DNA of 64,000 nt, from the NCBI GenBank assembly GCA_020633675.1, contig JACKDE010000005.1, forward strand, positions 248,001 to 312,000. Direction: 5' to 3'. Numbering within the stretch: position 1 is the first letter of the stretch; each line of letters opens with the position of its first letter. The translations under genes were made by a program, and so were the position numbers. Below are positions 53,102 to 61,958 of the stretch, in pieces. This DNA comes from Deferribacteres bacterium (GTDB lineage: Bacteria > Zhuqueibacterota > Zhuqueibacteria > Zhuqueibacterales > Geothermadaptataceae). The notes beneath the pieces were generated by a model that was given only the letters and a program-made list of their open reading frames with translations, did no database searches and was not told where the DNA came from.

Positions 53102-53758
53102 ATGAAGCCCTCGCTATTTTACACCGTCGTCCTGGTGATGACGCTGGGCGCTGCCTACAACATCTGGGAATACCGCAACACGCTGATCCCGGTGTCTGAT
53201 CTCGAAGCGATGAAAACCATTCCGGCGCCCGCCGACCACTCGACCATCAAAAGCTTTGCGATGGACAAGTACGAGGTGACGCACGGCAAATTCTGGCGCT
53301 TCGATAATTCCCACAAATTCAAAACCGGGCTGGAAGATTTTCCGGTCGTGGGAGTGAGCTGGTTTCAGGCCAATGCCTACGCCAAATGGGCCGGCAAGCG
53401 CCTGCCGACGGTGGCGGAGTGGGAGTACGCCAAAACCGCGCGCAAATCCGAGTTCACGCCCTGGGACGGGTTGGAGCCCAAGCCGCTCATGATCGGCCCC
53501 GACGATTTACACCTGGTTCGCGTCGGCAAATACTGGCGCGACCGCACGCCGTTCGGCATCGTCGACATGTCCGGCAATGCCTGGGAGTGGACGGCTGACA
53601 CGCTTCGGCTGGCGGATGGCACGCTTGCCGCGATCATTAAGGGCGGATTTGTGGTGGAAGGCAACGAATTGCATTACAGCCAAACCACCGACAGCGATAC
53701 CGTCGCCGTCGATGCGCATTTGCAGCATGTTGGGTTTCGCTGCATTCGGGATAAATAA
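53102..53758 (+). CDS. FGE-sulfatase (SUMF1-like) domain protein
   Basis: A 218-residue protein with an N-terminal hydrophobic segment (LFYTVVLVMTLGAAY) that may anchor it to the membrane. The SUMF1-like domain is recognisable by FAMDKYEVTHGKFWRF, PVVGVSWFQANAYAKWAGKRLPTVAEWEYA, GIVDMSGNAWEWTAD and the C-terminal HVGFRCIRD. It keeps only one of the Cys that active formylglycine-generating enzymes use, so catalysis is doubtful. It starts directly after the proS stop and is likely co-transcribed. Confidence 0.8.
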   Translation: MKPSLFYTVVLVMTLGAAYNIWEYRNTLIPVSDLEAMKTIPAPADHSTIKSFAMDKYEVTHGKFWRFDNSHKFKTGLEDFPVVGVSWFQANAYAKWAGKRLPTVAEWEYAKTARKSEFTPWDGLEPKPLMIGPDDLHLVRVGKYWRDRTPFGIVDMSGNAWEWTADTLRLADGTLAAIIKGGFVVEGNELHYSQTTDSDTVAVDAHLQHVGFRCIRDK

Positions 53759-54010
53759 TTTAGCCGCGAATAATCGCGAATGGACACGAATCGGCTTTTC
53801 AATTTGATACATTCTTGTCTTATCTTATCTTCTCTTTTCGGCCTTGGAAATTTTGCGTGAAGAATTTTCAGTTTCGCTTCTGAAAAGACGCATTTTTTGT
53901 TTGAGCGAATCGAGTTTAAATGCGTCAGGAAGCGATGCTGAAAATTTAGCCAAATTTCTGCAGCCGAGAGAGTTTTTTGCTTCTTTTTTGCGGCCAAAAA
54001 AGAAGGCGCT
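53757..54010. repeat. Dispersed repeats between the SUMF1-like gene and era
   Basis: 53757-53787 (TTTAGCCGCGAATAATCGCG) is the inverse of 46686-46714. 53824-54010 holds the repeat type 3 parts CGGCCTTGGAAATTT and TTTAGCCAAATTTCTGCAGC, then TTTTTTGCTTCTTTTTTGCGG, found also at 46278-46363. Short ORFs here are unlikely to be genes. Confidence 0.55.
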
Positions 54011-54121
54011 GCTTCGATTTGTGCAAAAAGTTGTGCGTTTTTCAACCAATAATCCTGAAAAATCGCAGGCCATTACTTTTGAAAATCGCCAAATGCATCC
54101 GAAACGATAAAAAATTGTAAA

Positions 54122-55021
54122 ATGAAAAAAATAGATAACAGTACTTTCCGCTGCGGCTACGTCGCCATTCTCGGCCGGCCGAATGTCGGCAAATCGACGT
54201 TGCTCAACAAAATTCTCGATTTCAAGCTCTCAATCGTTTCGCCGAAGCCGCAGACCACCCGCCACCGGTTGTTCGGCATTTTCAACAACGAGGCGGCCCA
54301 GATCATTTTCCTCGACACACCGGGCCTGATCGAGCCGAAATACAAGCTGCACGAAATGCTGATGCGTGCGTCCGAAAATGCCATCACCGAGGCGGATGCG
54401 CTGCTGTTTATGATCGAGGCCGACGAAGCGCTGGCGATTGAAGATTTTGATCTGCTCGAAAATATCGCGCGCCACAGCAAGCCGATCATTTTATGCATCA
54501 ACAAAATCGATTTAGTGCCGAAAAACCGCATCTTGCCGCAAATCGAGAAACTGTCCGGTATACAAAGCATCAATGAAATCGTGCCGGTATCCGCGCTCAA
54601 AGCCGACGGCATCGATGACTTGCTCAAAACGCTGACGGGCTTTTTGCCGCTGTCGCCGGCGCTGTATCCGCCCGACCAGTTGACCACCGCGCCGGAGCGT
54701 TTCTTTGTATCGGAAATCATTCGCGAAAAAGTCTTTTTTCAGTACGGGCAGGAAATTCCATATTCGACCACCGTGCAGATCGAGGAATTCAGCGAACGGC
54801 CCGGGCGCAAAGACTACATTCGCGCCGCGATTTTGGTTGAGCGGCAATCGCAAAAGGGCATTTTGATCGGCAAGAAAGGCGATGCGTTGAAGAAAGTCGG
54901 CAGCGCAGCCAGAATCGAAATCGAAGCGTTTCTGGGCCGGCCAGTGTTTTTAGAGATGGTGGTGCTGGTGCGCCCGAAATGGCGCGACAAGGAGAGCACC
55001 TTGCGCTCGCTGGGCTATTAA
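54122..55021 (+). CDS. era: GTPase Era
   Basis: Essential GTPase that helps 16S rRNA processing and small-subunit assembly. G1 GRPNVGKST, the switch/G2 region TTRHRLFGIF, G3 DTPG, G4 NKID and G5 SALKAD are all present. The KH domain (ILIGKKGDALKKVGSAARIEIE) follows near residue 240, and FLEMVVLVRPKWRDKE is the typical end. 299 residues, normal size. No clear ribosome site. It stands alone after a repeat-rich gap. Confidence 0.96.
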   Translation: MKKIDNSTFRCGYVAILGRPNVGKSTLLNKILDFKLSIVSPKPQTTRHRLFGIFNNEAAQIIFLDTPGLIEPKYKLHEMLMRASENAITEADALLFMIEADEALAIEDFDLLENIARHSKPIILCINKIDLVPKNRILPQIEKLSGIQSINEIVPVSALKADGIDDLLKTLTGFLPLSPALYPPDQLTTAPERFFVSEIIREKVFFQYGQEIPYSTTVQIEEFSERPGRKDYIRAAILVERQSQKGILIGKKGDALKKVGSAARIEIEAFLGRPVFLEMVVLVRPKWRDKESTLRSLGY

Positions 55022-55193
55022 TTACCGCACTGACCACAAAGACGCAAAGAATGGATTTGGAAATTCTGGTCGTTGGCTATTGGAATTCTGAATGTCATTT
55101 TGAGCCGGACCAGTTTTTCGAAAAAACTCTTTCAGAACGACAATGGATCCTGGTGTCTTGGAGACTTTGTAGACTAAATTTGAAACGATAGAT

Positions 55194-55424
55194 ATGCAAT
55201 TCAACAAAAACAGAATCGTCCTGCTCGCTACCAATTTTCTCATTCTCGCCATCCTGTTTTCGAATGGCAACAGCACCATCGTCAGCCAAATGAGCCTGGC
55301 AGTGTTGTTCACCATTTTGCTTTGGAAGCGCACTGATCCGAATATTTCGCGCTGGTTTGCGGTTTCCATCCTGTGGTCAGGCATGCTGTTCGCAGTTGTG
55401 CTTCCCCTGCTCATCCAAAATTAA
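55194..55424 (+). CDS. Small hypothetical membrane protein
   Basis: A 76-residue ORF that would have two membrane helices (about 8-24 and 30-44) and a third near the C-terminus (SRWFAVSILWSGMLFAVVLPLLI). It matches no family known to me. It follows era by 172 bp, which carry no other gene. The ribosome site is weak. Codon use is like the neighbours, which supports it moderately. Confidence 0.5.
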   Translation: MQFNKNRIVLLATNFLILAILFSNGNSTIVSQMSLAVLFTILLWKRTDPNISRWFAVSILWSGMLFAVVLPLLIQN

Positions 55425-55515
55425 TTTTCCCACCAGGCCGCCTTTGGCACTACCGCCACCCTTGATTTCCAATTGCATTTTGACGCAAAAAATGATAGTT
55501 TTTCTAACCGTTTCT

Positions 55516-55544
55516 CACTGTTTGGCAAGATAGCCCAAACAGTG
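55516..55544. promoter_or_regulatory. Perfect inverted repeat upstream of glgP
   Basis: CACTGTTTGG and CCAAACAGTG are separated by 9 bases, about 75 bp before the glgP start. No T-run follows, so it might be an operator or mRNA hairpin. Confidence 0.45.
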
Positions 55545-55618
55545 GGTGAACTGGATCGCTTACCGGTCAAATTATGTAATCGAACAGACACATTTTATTC
55601 GCAAAGGATAGATGCATC

Positions 55619-58168
55619 ATGCACGCCATTCGTACCGAATTATCAAGCATGGATTTGCCGGCACCGCTCGGCACATTAAGCGAGATCGCTTACAATCTTT
55701 ATTGGACATGGATGCCAACAGCACAATCGCTTTTCCGCGAAATAGACGCGAAGCACTGGCAAGCCTACCAAAATCCGGTGCGCCTGTTACAGGAAACCGA
55801 TCGCGAGCGTCTGAGTGCGTTGGCCACAGACGATGCCTTTTTGGCGCGCGTAAAAAGTGTGCGTAAAAACATGCTCGATGAGTTGTCACGGCCAAGCAAG
55901 CTTGGGATTGCCGAGTCAGCCACCACCGAGAATCTGGTGGCCTATTTGTGCGCTGAATTTGGTTTGCATGAATCGCTGCCGATTTATTCGGGCGGCCTGG
56001 GCGTGCTGGCTGGCGATCACACCAAATCTGCCAGCGATCTGGGCTTGCCGTTCATCGGTATCGGCCTGATGTACCGGAACGGCTATTTTCGGCAGGAGAT
56101 CGATGCGGACGGCAACCAGCAGACTGTTTTTTTAACGCATGACTTTGCAAAGCTGCCGATCCTGAGAGTTATCAATGAAAACGGCGAACCGCTGTGCATA
56201 ACGGTTGAGCTGCCAGGACGGGATGTCACGGCACAAGCCTGGCATGTCGCCGTCGGCCGCTCTGTCATTTTACTGCTCGACACCGATATCGATGAAAATA
56301 ACGAAGCCGACCGCAAAATCACGGCGCAGCTCTATGGTGGCGACCGCGAAATGCGGATTATGCAGGAAATCGTGCTGGGCATCGGTGGCGTGCGTCTTAT
56401 GCGGGCACTGGGGCTCCAGCCTGCAGCTTGGCATCTGAATGAAGGCCATGTCGCCTTCTCACTGCTCGAGCGTATTCGTGAGCTGATGCAAAATGAAAAG
56501 TATGCTTTCGAAGATGCGATGGAAGCGGTTCGCAGCACCACGGTTTTTACCACTCACACGCCGGTACCTGCCGGCAACGAAGCCTTTTCCATTCCGCTGC
56601 TCGACCGCTATTTTCGGCACTATTGCAAAGGCTTCGGATTGAATGTGGCTGATTTTATCCGGCTTGGCCTGCAACTTGGCTCCCATGGCGAGAAATTTTT
56701 CAGCATGACCGTGCTGGCGCTGCGATTGTCTTGTGTCAGCAATGGTGTGAGTGCGTTACACGGCATCGTCTCGCAAAAAATGTGGGCGCACTTATGGCCG
56801 GAAGTGCCTCACAATGAAAACCCGATCACCAGCATCACCAACGGCGTTCATACCCGCAGTTGGATGGCGCCGCAAATGGCCGATTTTCTCGATAAATCGC
56901 TCGGCACGCATTGGCATCATGAGCTCGAGAACCGTGATTTTTGGCAAAATTTCGATCAGTCCAAACCGGACGAATTTCGAAATGTGCAGAAAGCATTGAA
57001 AGATGATCTATTCACTCTGGTTCGCGAACGTTTGCGGGCGCAATACCAACGTCATGGCGCATCAGTGGAAACGCTGCAAAGCATCGATAACTGGCTCAAT
57101 CACGATGCGTTGACCATCGGCTTTGCGCGCCGATTTGCCACATACAAGCGCGCCCTGCTGATTTTCAAAGATATGGAGCGCTTGCAAAAAATCGTCAACA
57201 ATCCGGGTCAGCCGGTGCAATTGCTTTTCGCCGGCAAGGCGCATCCGGCCGACAAATTCGGACAGGCATTGATCAAGGAGCTCTGGCGCATTTCGCAGAT
57301 GCCGGAATTTTTAGGTAAAATTGTCATTTTGGAAAATTATGATATGCGTTTGGGGCGGGCACTGGTGCAAGGCGTCGATCTCTGGCTCAACAATCCGCGC
57401 CGTCCGCAGGAAGCCAGCGGGACCAGCGGCCAGAAAGTGCCGATCAACGGTGGCATCAACTTCAGCGTTCTCGATGGCTGGTGGCCGGAGGCCTACAATG
57501 GCGAAAATGGCTGGAAGATCGGCCGCGAAGAGGACTATCCCAGCGACGAAGTGCAGGATGATGAAGATGCCTTTTCGCTCTACGACACGCTGGAAAACAG
57601 AATCATTCCGCTTTATTATGGCCAGCATGACATCACTGGCAAATCGTGGGAAGACTTTGCCAAAGCGTCGCTGAAGACCACCGTGCCCGTGTTCAATACC
57701 GAAGTGATGGTGCGCAATTACTACAACAAACTGTATCGGATTGCGATTTCGCACGCGCAAGAGCTTGCCAAAGCACCGCAGACCGCAACAGCGCTGGCAG
57801 CCAGCAAAGAGACTTTCCGCGACAACTGGCCGCTGCTGCATTTTACCTCGGTGCAGGCGCACATCGCACCGGAAAATGGCGAGACGGCTATTCAGGTTGA
57901 ATTGTACATTGGCGAATTGTCAGCCGGTAATGTGGTTGTGGAGTTGTACTGTGAATCGAAAAATGCGGAGGGCGGGACTGATGTGCAGATTTTCGCGCTC
58001 GAGCATGCCGGCGATGATGGTGAGGCCATCTTGCAGCGATTTGCGCTCAAACAAAGCATCCCGCACCAACCTGGGACGAGTTACAAGTTGCGGGTGCGCC
58101 CCCACAGCGAGGCGCTGACGCACCCAAACGAGCTTGGGCTGATGTATTGGCACGAATTGAGTTTTTGA
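55619..58168 (+). CDS. glgP: Alpha-glucan (glycogen/maltodextrin) phosphorylase
   Basis: Releases glucose 1-phosphate from alpha-1,4-glucans with pyridoxal phosphate. The protein belongs to the shorter GT35 branch (TIGR02094 type). IYSGGLGVLAGDHTKSASDLG is an N-terminal substrate segment, NEGHVAF and TTHTPVPAGNEAF follow, then ITNGVHTRSWM, RRFATYKRA, and EASGTSGQKVPINGGINFSV around residue 605, where the Lys should bind the cofactor. It is 849 residues, normal for the group. Monocistronic and convergent with the Mo-enzyme/NifS fusion, with only 13 bp between the stops. Confidence 0.93.
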   Translation: MHAIRTELSSMDLPAPLGTLSEIAYNLYWTWMPTAQSLFREIDAKHWQAYQNPVRLLQETDRERLSALATDDAFLARVKSVRKNMLDELSRPSKLGIAESATTENLVAYLCAEFGLHESLPIYSGGLGVLAGDHTKSASDLGLPFIGIGLMYRNGYFRQEIDADGNQQTVFLTHDFAKLPILRVINENGEPLCITVELPGRDVTAQAWHVAVGRSVILLLDTDIDENNEADRKITAQLYGGDREMRIMQEIVLGIGGVRLMRALGLQPAAWHLNEGHVAFSLLERIRELMQNEKYAFEDAMEAVRSTTVFTTHTPVPAGNEAFSIPLLDRYFRHYCKGFGLNVADFIRLGLQLGSHGEKFFSMTVLALRLSCVSNGVSALHGIVSQKMWAHLWPEVPHNENPITSITNGVHTRSWMAPQMADFLDKSLGTHWHHELENRDFWQNFDQSKPDEFRNVQKALKDDLFTLVRERLRAQYQRHGASVETLQSIDNWLNHDALTIGFARRFATYKRALLIFKDMERLQKIVNNPGQPVQLLFAGKAHPADKFGQALIKELWRISQMPEFLGKIVILENYDMRLGRALVQGVDLWLNNPRRPQEASGTSGQKVPINGGINFSVLDGWWPEAYNGENGWKIGREEDYPSDEVQDDEDAFSLYDTLENRIIPLYYGQHDITGKSWEDFAKASLKTTVPVFNTEVMVRNYYNKLYRIAISHAQELAKAPQTATALAASKETFRDNWPLLHFTSVQAHIAPENGETAIQVELYIGELSAGNVVVELYCESKNAEGGTDVQIFALEHAGDDGEAILQRFALKQSIPHQPGTSYKLRVRPHSEALTHPNELGLMYWHELSF

Positions 58169-58181
58169 GCCCAAAGACAAC

Positions 58182-61100
58182 TTATTTACACGGCAAAAAG
58201 CGCACGGTGGTCTCCATTTCGATCAGCACTTCGCGCAGGGCTTTGAGCGTAGCGTCGATGTCGCTTTCAGTGGTGCTGTCCGAGAGCGACAAACGCACCG
58301 CACAATGGGCATCTTCCTCGCTTTTGCCCATCGCCATCAGCACATGCGTCGGCTTGGGCGAGCCGGATTTGCAGGCCGAACCGGACGAGAGCGAAATGCC
58401 ATGCTGATCGAGCGCCACCACCAGCGATTCGCCTCGCAGTTCTGGCAAGGTCAAATTGAGCGTGTTTGGCAATCGCAAATCCCGGTGGCCGTTGAGGCGC
58501 GCTTCCGGAATCAGCTTTCGGATGCCGGCTTCGAGCTTGTCCCGCAGCGCTGACGCCTTTTGGCCATTCTGTGAAGCTTGCTGCGCCAGTTCCGCCGCCT
58601 TGCCAAAACCGACAATCGCGGCGACATTTTCCGTGCCTGCCCGCAAACCGCTTTCCTGCTTGCCGCCGTGAATCAACGGCTCCAGCACCACACCCTTTTT
58701 AACATACAGCGCACCAATGCCTTTCGGTGCATGAAATTTATGACCGGACAAGCTCAACAAATCCACGCCCAGCACTTCGACATCAACGCTGATTTTGCCG
58801 ACCGCCTGCACGGCATCGGTGTGAAAAAGCACGCCGCGCTCATGGGCAATGTCACACAATTCTTTGATTGGCAGAATGGTGCCAACTTCATTGTTCGCCA
58901 TCATCACCGAAGCCAAAATCGTGCGGTTGGTCATGGCATTGTACAGCTTCGCCGGTTCAAGCCAGCCGTTCTTATCAACCTCGAGGTACGTCACCTCGAA
59001 ATCCAGCTTTTCCAAGAAGCGACACGCACCCAAAACTGCCGGATGCTCGACAGTGGTGGTGATAATATGGTTGCCGCGCTCGCGATGCGCGAACGCTACG
59101 CCCTTGATCGCCAAATTGTCCGCCTCGGATCCGCCGCCAGTAAAAACAATCCGCCGCGGTTTGGCATTGATGGTTTTCGCAATCTGACGCCTGGCATAGT
59201 CGACGGCTTCCTTTGCGTCGCGGCCGGTGCTGTGAATGCTGGATGGATTGCCGTGCTTGTCGCCGAAAAACGGCAGCATGGCCTCGCGCACGGCATCTGA
59301 AACCTGGGTAGTGGCATTGTTGTCGAGATAAATCCGTCGCGTCGACTTGCCGTTTTTACGCTTGGGAATCAGCAATTGCAGACCGCATGCCTGCAGCTGG
59401 CGCGTGACTTGCCGGCGCTGTTTTGGCGTACCTTCTTCGACCTTTTCGACCTCACACAACAGCGCTTTGTAGACTGGAAAGCCAGATATTTCATCGTAAT
59501 TGTTGATGTCTGTCAGTTCGTTGACATTCCACTCCTGCCAGGCTTTTGGCCCCACCGGTGTGCCACCCCCCATGTTGCATTCGACCGCGCCTTTGACGAT
59601 ATCGAGCGTGACGCGGGCACGGAACGGCACGGTGCCGCGTAGTGTATGGACTTGCACCAAATCGCCATTTTTAATATCACGCTCATCCGCATCTTCCACG
59701 TTCATCTCGATGGTTGGCTCCGGGTTGTCTTTGAGCAAGCCTTTGATGCCGTGATGCTGTGAACGAAAATCGGTGTGCGGGCGGGCGCCGGAGTTGAAAA
59801 CCAGCGGGTAGTCTTTTGCCAATTCGGTATTGCCCTGCGGCCCTTCGACCGGCTCGGTGTACTTTGGCAGCGGCTCATAACCGTACTCATCGAGCGTAGT
59901 CGACCACAGTTCGAATTTGCCGGTGGGCGTGTCGAAGCCGGGCTTGCCATCCTCGCGCAAACTGCCCTTTTGCCATTTTTTGTACTCCATCATCGGTGTC
60001 GGGATTTTCACCCAACCACCATTCTCGCGCACATCTTCGAGCGTAAAGCCCGAGCCTTGAAGCGCCTGCCGGATCAGGGCTTCTTCGGTTTGCGGGTAAA
60101 GGTGACCGTAGCCAAGCCGCTTTGCCAGTTCCGCCATAATCAGATAATCGTTTCGCGCCTCGCCCACCGGCTCGATAACCTTTTCACGCAGGCGAAAAAT
60201 CGGTCCGTAAGCCATGTATGAATCGATTTCGAACATGGTCGTTGCCGGCAAAAGCACATCCGCATAGGCAGAATCAGCCGTGAGCTGGCGGTCGATGCTG
60301 ACCTGAAAATCGAGCTTTGACAACGTTTCGCGCCAAACAGCCGTCTGCGGCCAGGAAGTCAACAGCGAAGCGCCGTGTACGATCAATCCGCGAATGCGGT
60401 ATGGTTCGCCTTTGAGCACGGAATCGACCAGACCACTGGCGTGGGATTCACCACGATAATCGCTGTAAATCGGAAATTTATCGCGCGCCACCGCCCGGTC
60501 GAGATTGGGATTGGGCTGATTGCAGGAGCGATTGATCGGGAAATGGGTGTTGAGCATCGCCAGCCCGATGCCGCCGGGCACATCGAGGTGTCCTGCAAGC
60601 GCAAACAACGACAGCACCGCGCGAATAGCCTGAATGCCGCTGTTCGAATACTCGAGTCCGGTGTACATCACCGGGCACGCGCCGGTGGCATTGGCTATGC
60701 GTTTGGCGAGATCGCGAATGGTTGCCGCCGGCACACCGGTGATCTTCTCTGCGACTTCCGGTCGAAAGTGCTGGCTGTAGGTTGCCAATTCTTCAAAGCC
60801 GTGACACCAGTTTTGGGCAAAATCTTCATCGAACATGTCTTCTTCGATCATCACTTCGATCATACTGAGCGCCAGCGCACCGTCGGTTCCAGGCCGGATG
60901 GGCACCCATTGGGCATTAGTGCGTTTGGCAGTCTCGGTATGCCGCGGATCGATCACGACAATGTCAGCGCCGCGCCTGGCTGCAGCTTCCAGACGCTGCA
61001 TATCGAGCGGCGGCGAGTCGGTCGCAGGGTTGGCGCCCCAGACCACCAACATTTCAGCATTCTCCATATCGGTGAACATATTGACCAGCATGCGCCCCAT

Positions 61101-61607
61101 GGTGACATGCGGTGCAATCATCGCAAACGAGACATAGCACAATGCCCCGACCCCCATGGTGTTTGGAGAGCCGAACGGAAACAGAATATTCGATGCTGAC
61201 GAAACCGCTACATCCTTCGGTTGGTACATATCGCACAAAGACAGCTCGAAAGCACCGCGGCCGGTGTAAATCGACACCGCTTCCGGGCCGGATTCAGACT
61301 TGATTTTGTTGAGATTCTCGACGATGATATCATACGCATCATCCCACGAGATGCGCTCGAAGTCGTACGTGCCTTTTGGCCCGACGCGCTTCATCGGGTA
61401 CTGCAGACGCTTTTCCGAATAGATGATTTCCGGGGCGTGTTGACCACGGCGGCAAATCATGCCAAGCGAATGGCTGGTATCTTGCCTGATGTCAACCATT
61501 TTGTCATTTTGCATCCCAACTTCTACCCAGCATCCTGCCGGACAAATGCCGCAGATGGCTTTTTTCCATTCGATATCTGCGTGTTGGCCGTTATTTGAGG
61601 TCTGCAT
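58182..61607 (-). CDS. Molybdopterin oxidoreductase fused to a NifS/IscS-like cysteine desulfurase
   Basis: A continuous 1141-codon frame. Residues 1-722 are a DMSO-reductase-family bis-MGD enzyme. The [4Fe-4S] ligands are C19-x2-C22-x3-C26-x25-C52, a likely Mo ligand is Cys157 in GSPNTMGVGALCY, and the dinucleotide-binding domain ends with the usual ISGFPVYKALLCEVEK. There is no Tat signal, so it is cytoplasmic. A 35-residue basic linker follows. Residues 757-1141 are a complete class V aminotransferase-fold desulfurase: RRIYLDNNATT, VEHPA, PLP Lys957 in SLSGHKFHAPKG and catalytic Cys1079 in SSGSACKSG. IscS supplies sulfur for activating formate-dehydrogenase-type enzymes through FdhD, so the fusion may mature its own cofactor. 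Substrate unknown. Confidence 0.85.
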   Translation of the reverse strand: MQTSNNGQHADIEWKKAICGICPAGCWVEVGMQNDKMVDIRQDTSHSLGMICRRGQHAPEIIYSEKRLQYPMKRVGPKGTYDFERISWDDAYDIIVENLNKIKSESGPEAVSIYTGRGAFELSLCDMYQPKDVAVSSASNILFPFGSPNTMGVGALCYVSFAMIAPHVTMGRMLVNMFTDMENAEMLVVWGANPATDSPPLDMQRLEAAARRGADIVVIDPRHTETAKRTNAQWVPIRPGTDGALALSMIEVMIEEDMFDEDFAQNWCHGFEELATYSQHFRPEVAEKITGVPAATIRDLAKRIANATGACPVMYTGLEYSNSGIQAIRAVLSLFALAGHLDVPGGIGLAMLNTHFPINRSCNQPNPNLDRAVARDKFPIYSDYRGESHASGLVDSVLKGEPYRIRGLIVHGASLLTSWPQTAVWRETLSKLDFQVSIDRQLTADSAYADVLLPATTMFEIDSYMAYGPIFRLREKVIEPVGEARNDYLIMAELAKRLGYGHLYPQTEEALIRQALQGSGFTLEDVRENGGWVKIPTPMMEYKKWQKGSLREDGKPGFDTPTGKFELWSTTLDEYGYEPLPKYTEPVEGPQGNTELAKDYPLVFNSGARPHTDFRSQHHGIKGLLKDNPEPTIEMNVEDADERDIKNGDLVQVHTLRGTVPFRARVTLDIVKGAVECNMGGGTPVGPKAWQEWNVNELTDINNYDEISGFPVYKALLCEVEKVEEGTPKQRRQVTRQLQACGLQLLIPKRKNGKSTRRIYLDNNATTQVSDAVREAMLPFFGDKHGNPSSIHSTGRDAKEAVDYARRQIAKTINAKPRRIVFTGGGSEADNLAIKGVAFAHRERGNHIITTTVEHPAVLGACRFLEKLDFEVTYLEVDKNGWLEPAKLYNAMTNRTILASVMMANNEVGTILPIKELCDIAHERGVLFHTDAVQAVGKISVDVEVLGVDLLSLSGHKFHAPKGIGALYVKKGVVLEPLIHGGKQESGLRAGTENVAAIVGFGKAAELAQQASQNGQKASALRDKLEAGIRKLIPEARLNGHRDLRLPNTLNLTLPELRGESLVVALDQHGISLSSGSACKSGSPKPTHVLMAMGKSEEDAHCAVRLSLSDSTTESDIDATLKALREVLIEMETTVRFLPCK

Positions 61608-61650
61608 TGTGCTTGCTCCTTCAAAAATTGGTCATGACTCAAATCAAACG

Positions 61651-61688
61651 AAAAAGCCCTTTCTGCATTGGCGACACGAAAGGGCTTG
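61651..61688 (-). terminator. Terminator of the ybeY-galT-sfsA-CPXCG operon
   Basis: On the minus strand AAGCCCTTTC pairs with GAAAGGGCTT and TTTTCG follows. It lies 43 bp past the stop of the CPXCG protein gene. Confidence 0.85.
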
Positions 61689-61730
61689 AAGCGCAATCAT
61701 CGGAATATGAAACGAAGCCACGATTGGATT

Positions 61731-61958
61731 TCAGCCAGAATAGGTTACATCGATGTCCAGAGACTGGCTAATCTCATTGAACATGATTTTCAAGGTATTG
61801 GGGCAACAACAAACCTGACAGTCCTCGATATATTCCTGCACAAATCCCATGGAAATGTCGATTTCAGTCACGTTCTTCTGCCCGCAGTAGGCACAACGAT
61901 ACGAGACATAGTTTTCTGTGTTAAAGTACATAATTTCCGATTGCTTGTTTTTTCTCAT
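61731..61958 (-). CDS. CPXCG motif cysteine-rich protein
   Basis: A 75-residue zinc-ribbon-like protein. YRCAYCGQKN is the CPxCG-type knuckle (here C-A-Y-C-G), and EYIEDCQVCCCPNTLKI carries the second Cys cluster. The family is small and of unknown role. ATG 61958 is chosen over the longer frame because it overlaps the sfsA stop as ATGA and has GGAG just upstream. Last gene of the coupled operon; a terminator follows. Confidence 0.85.
   Translation of the reverse strand: MRKNKQSEIMYFNTENYVSYRCAYCGQKNVTEIDISMGFVQEYIEDCQVCCCPNTLKIMFNEISQSLDIDVTYSG

Noticed and set aside
53844..54110. Plus-strand ORF of 88 codons and its minus-strand mirror before era
   Set aside because: It is made of dispersed repeat type 3, found also at 46.3 kb in non-coding DNA, and its codons look random.
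60375..61199. Plus-strand ORF of 274 codons over the Mo-enzyme
   Set aside because: Antisense shadow of the oxidoreductase frame with no family features.
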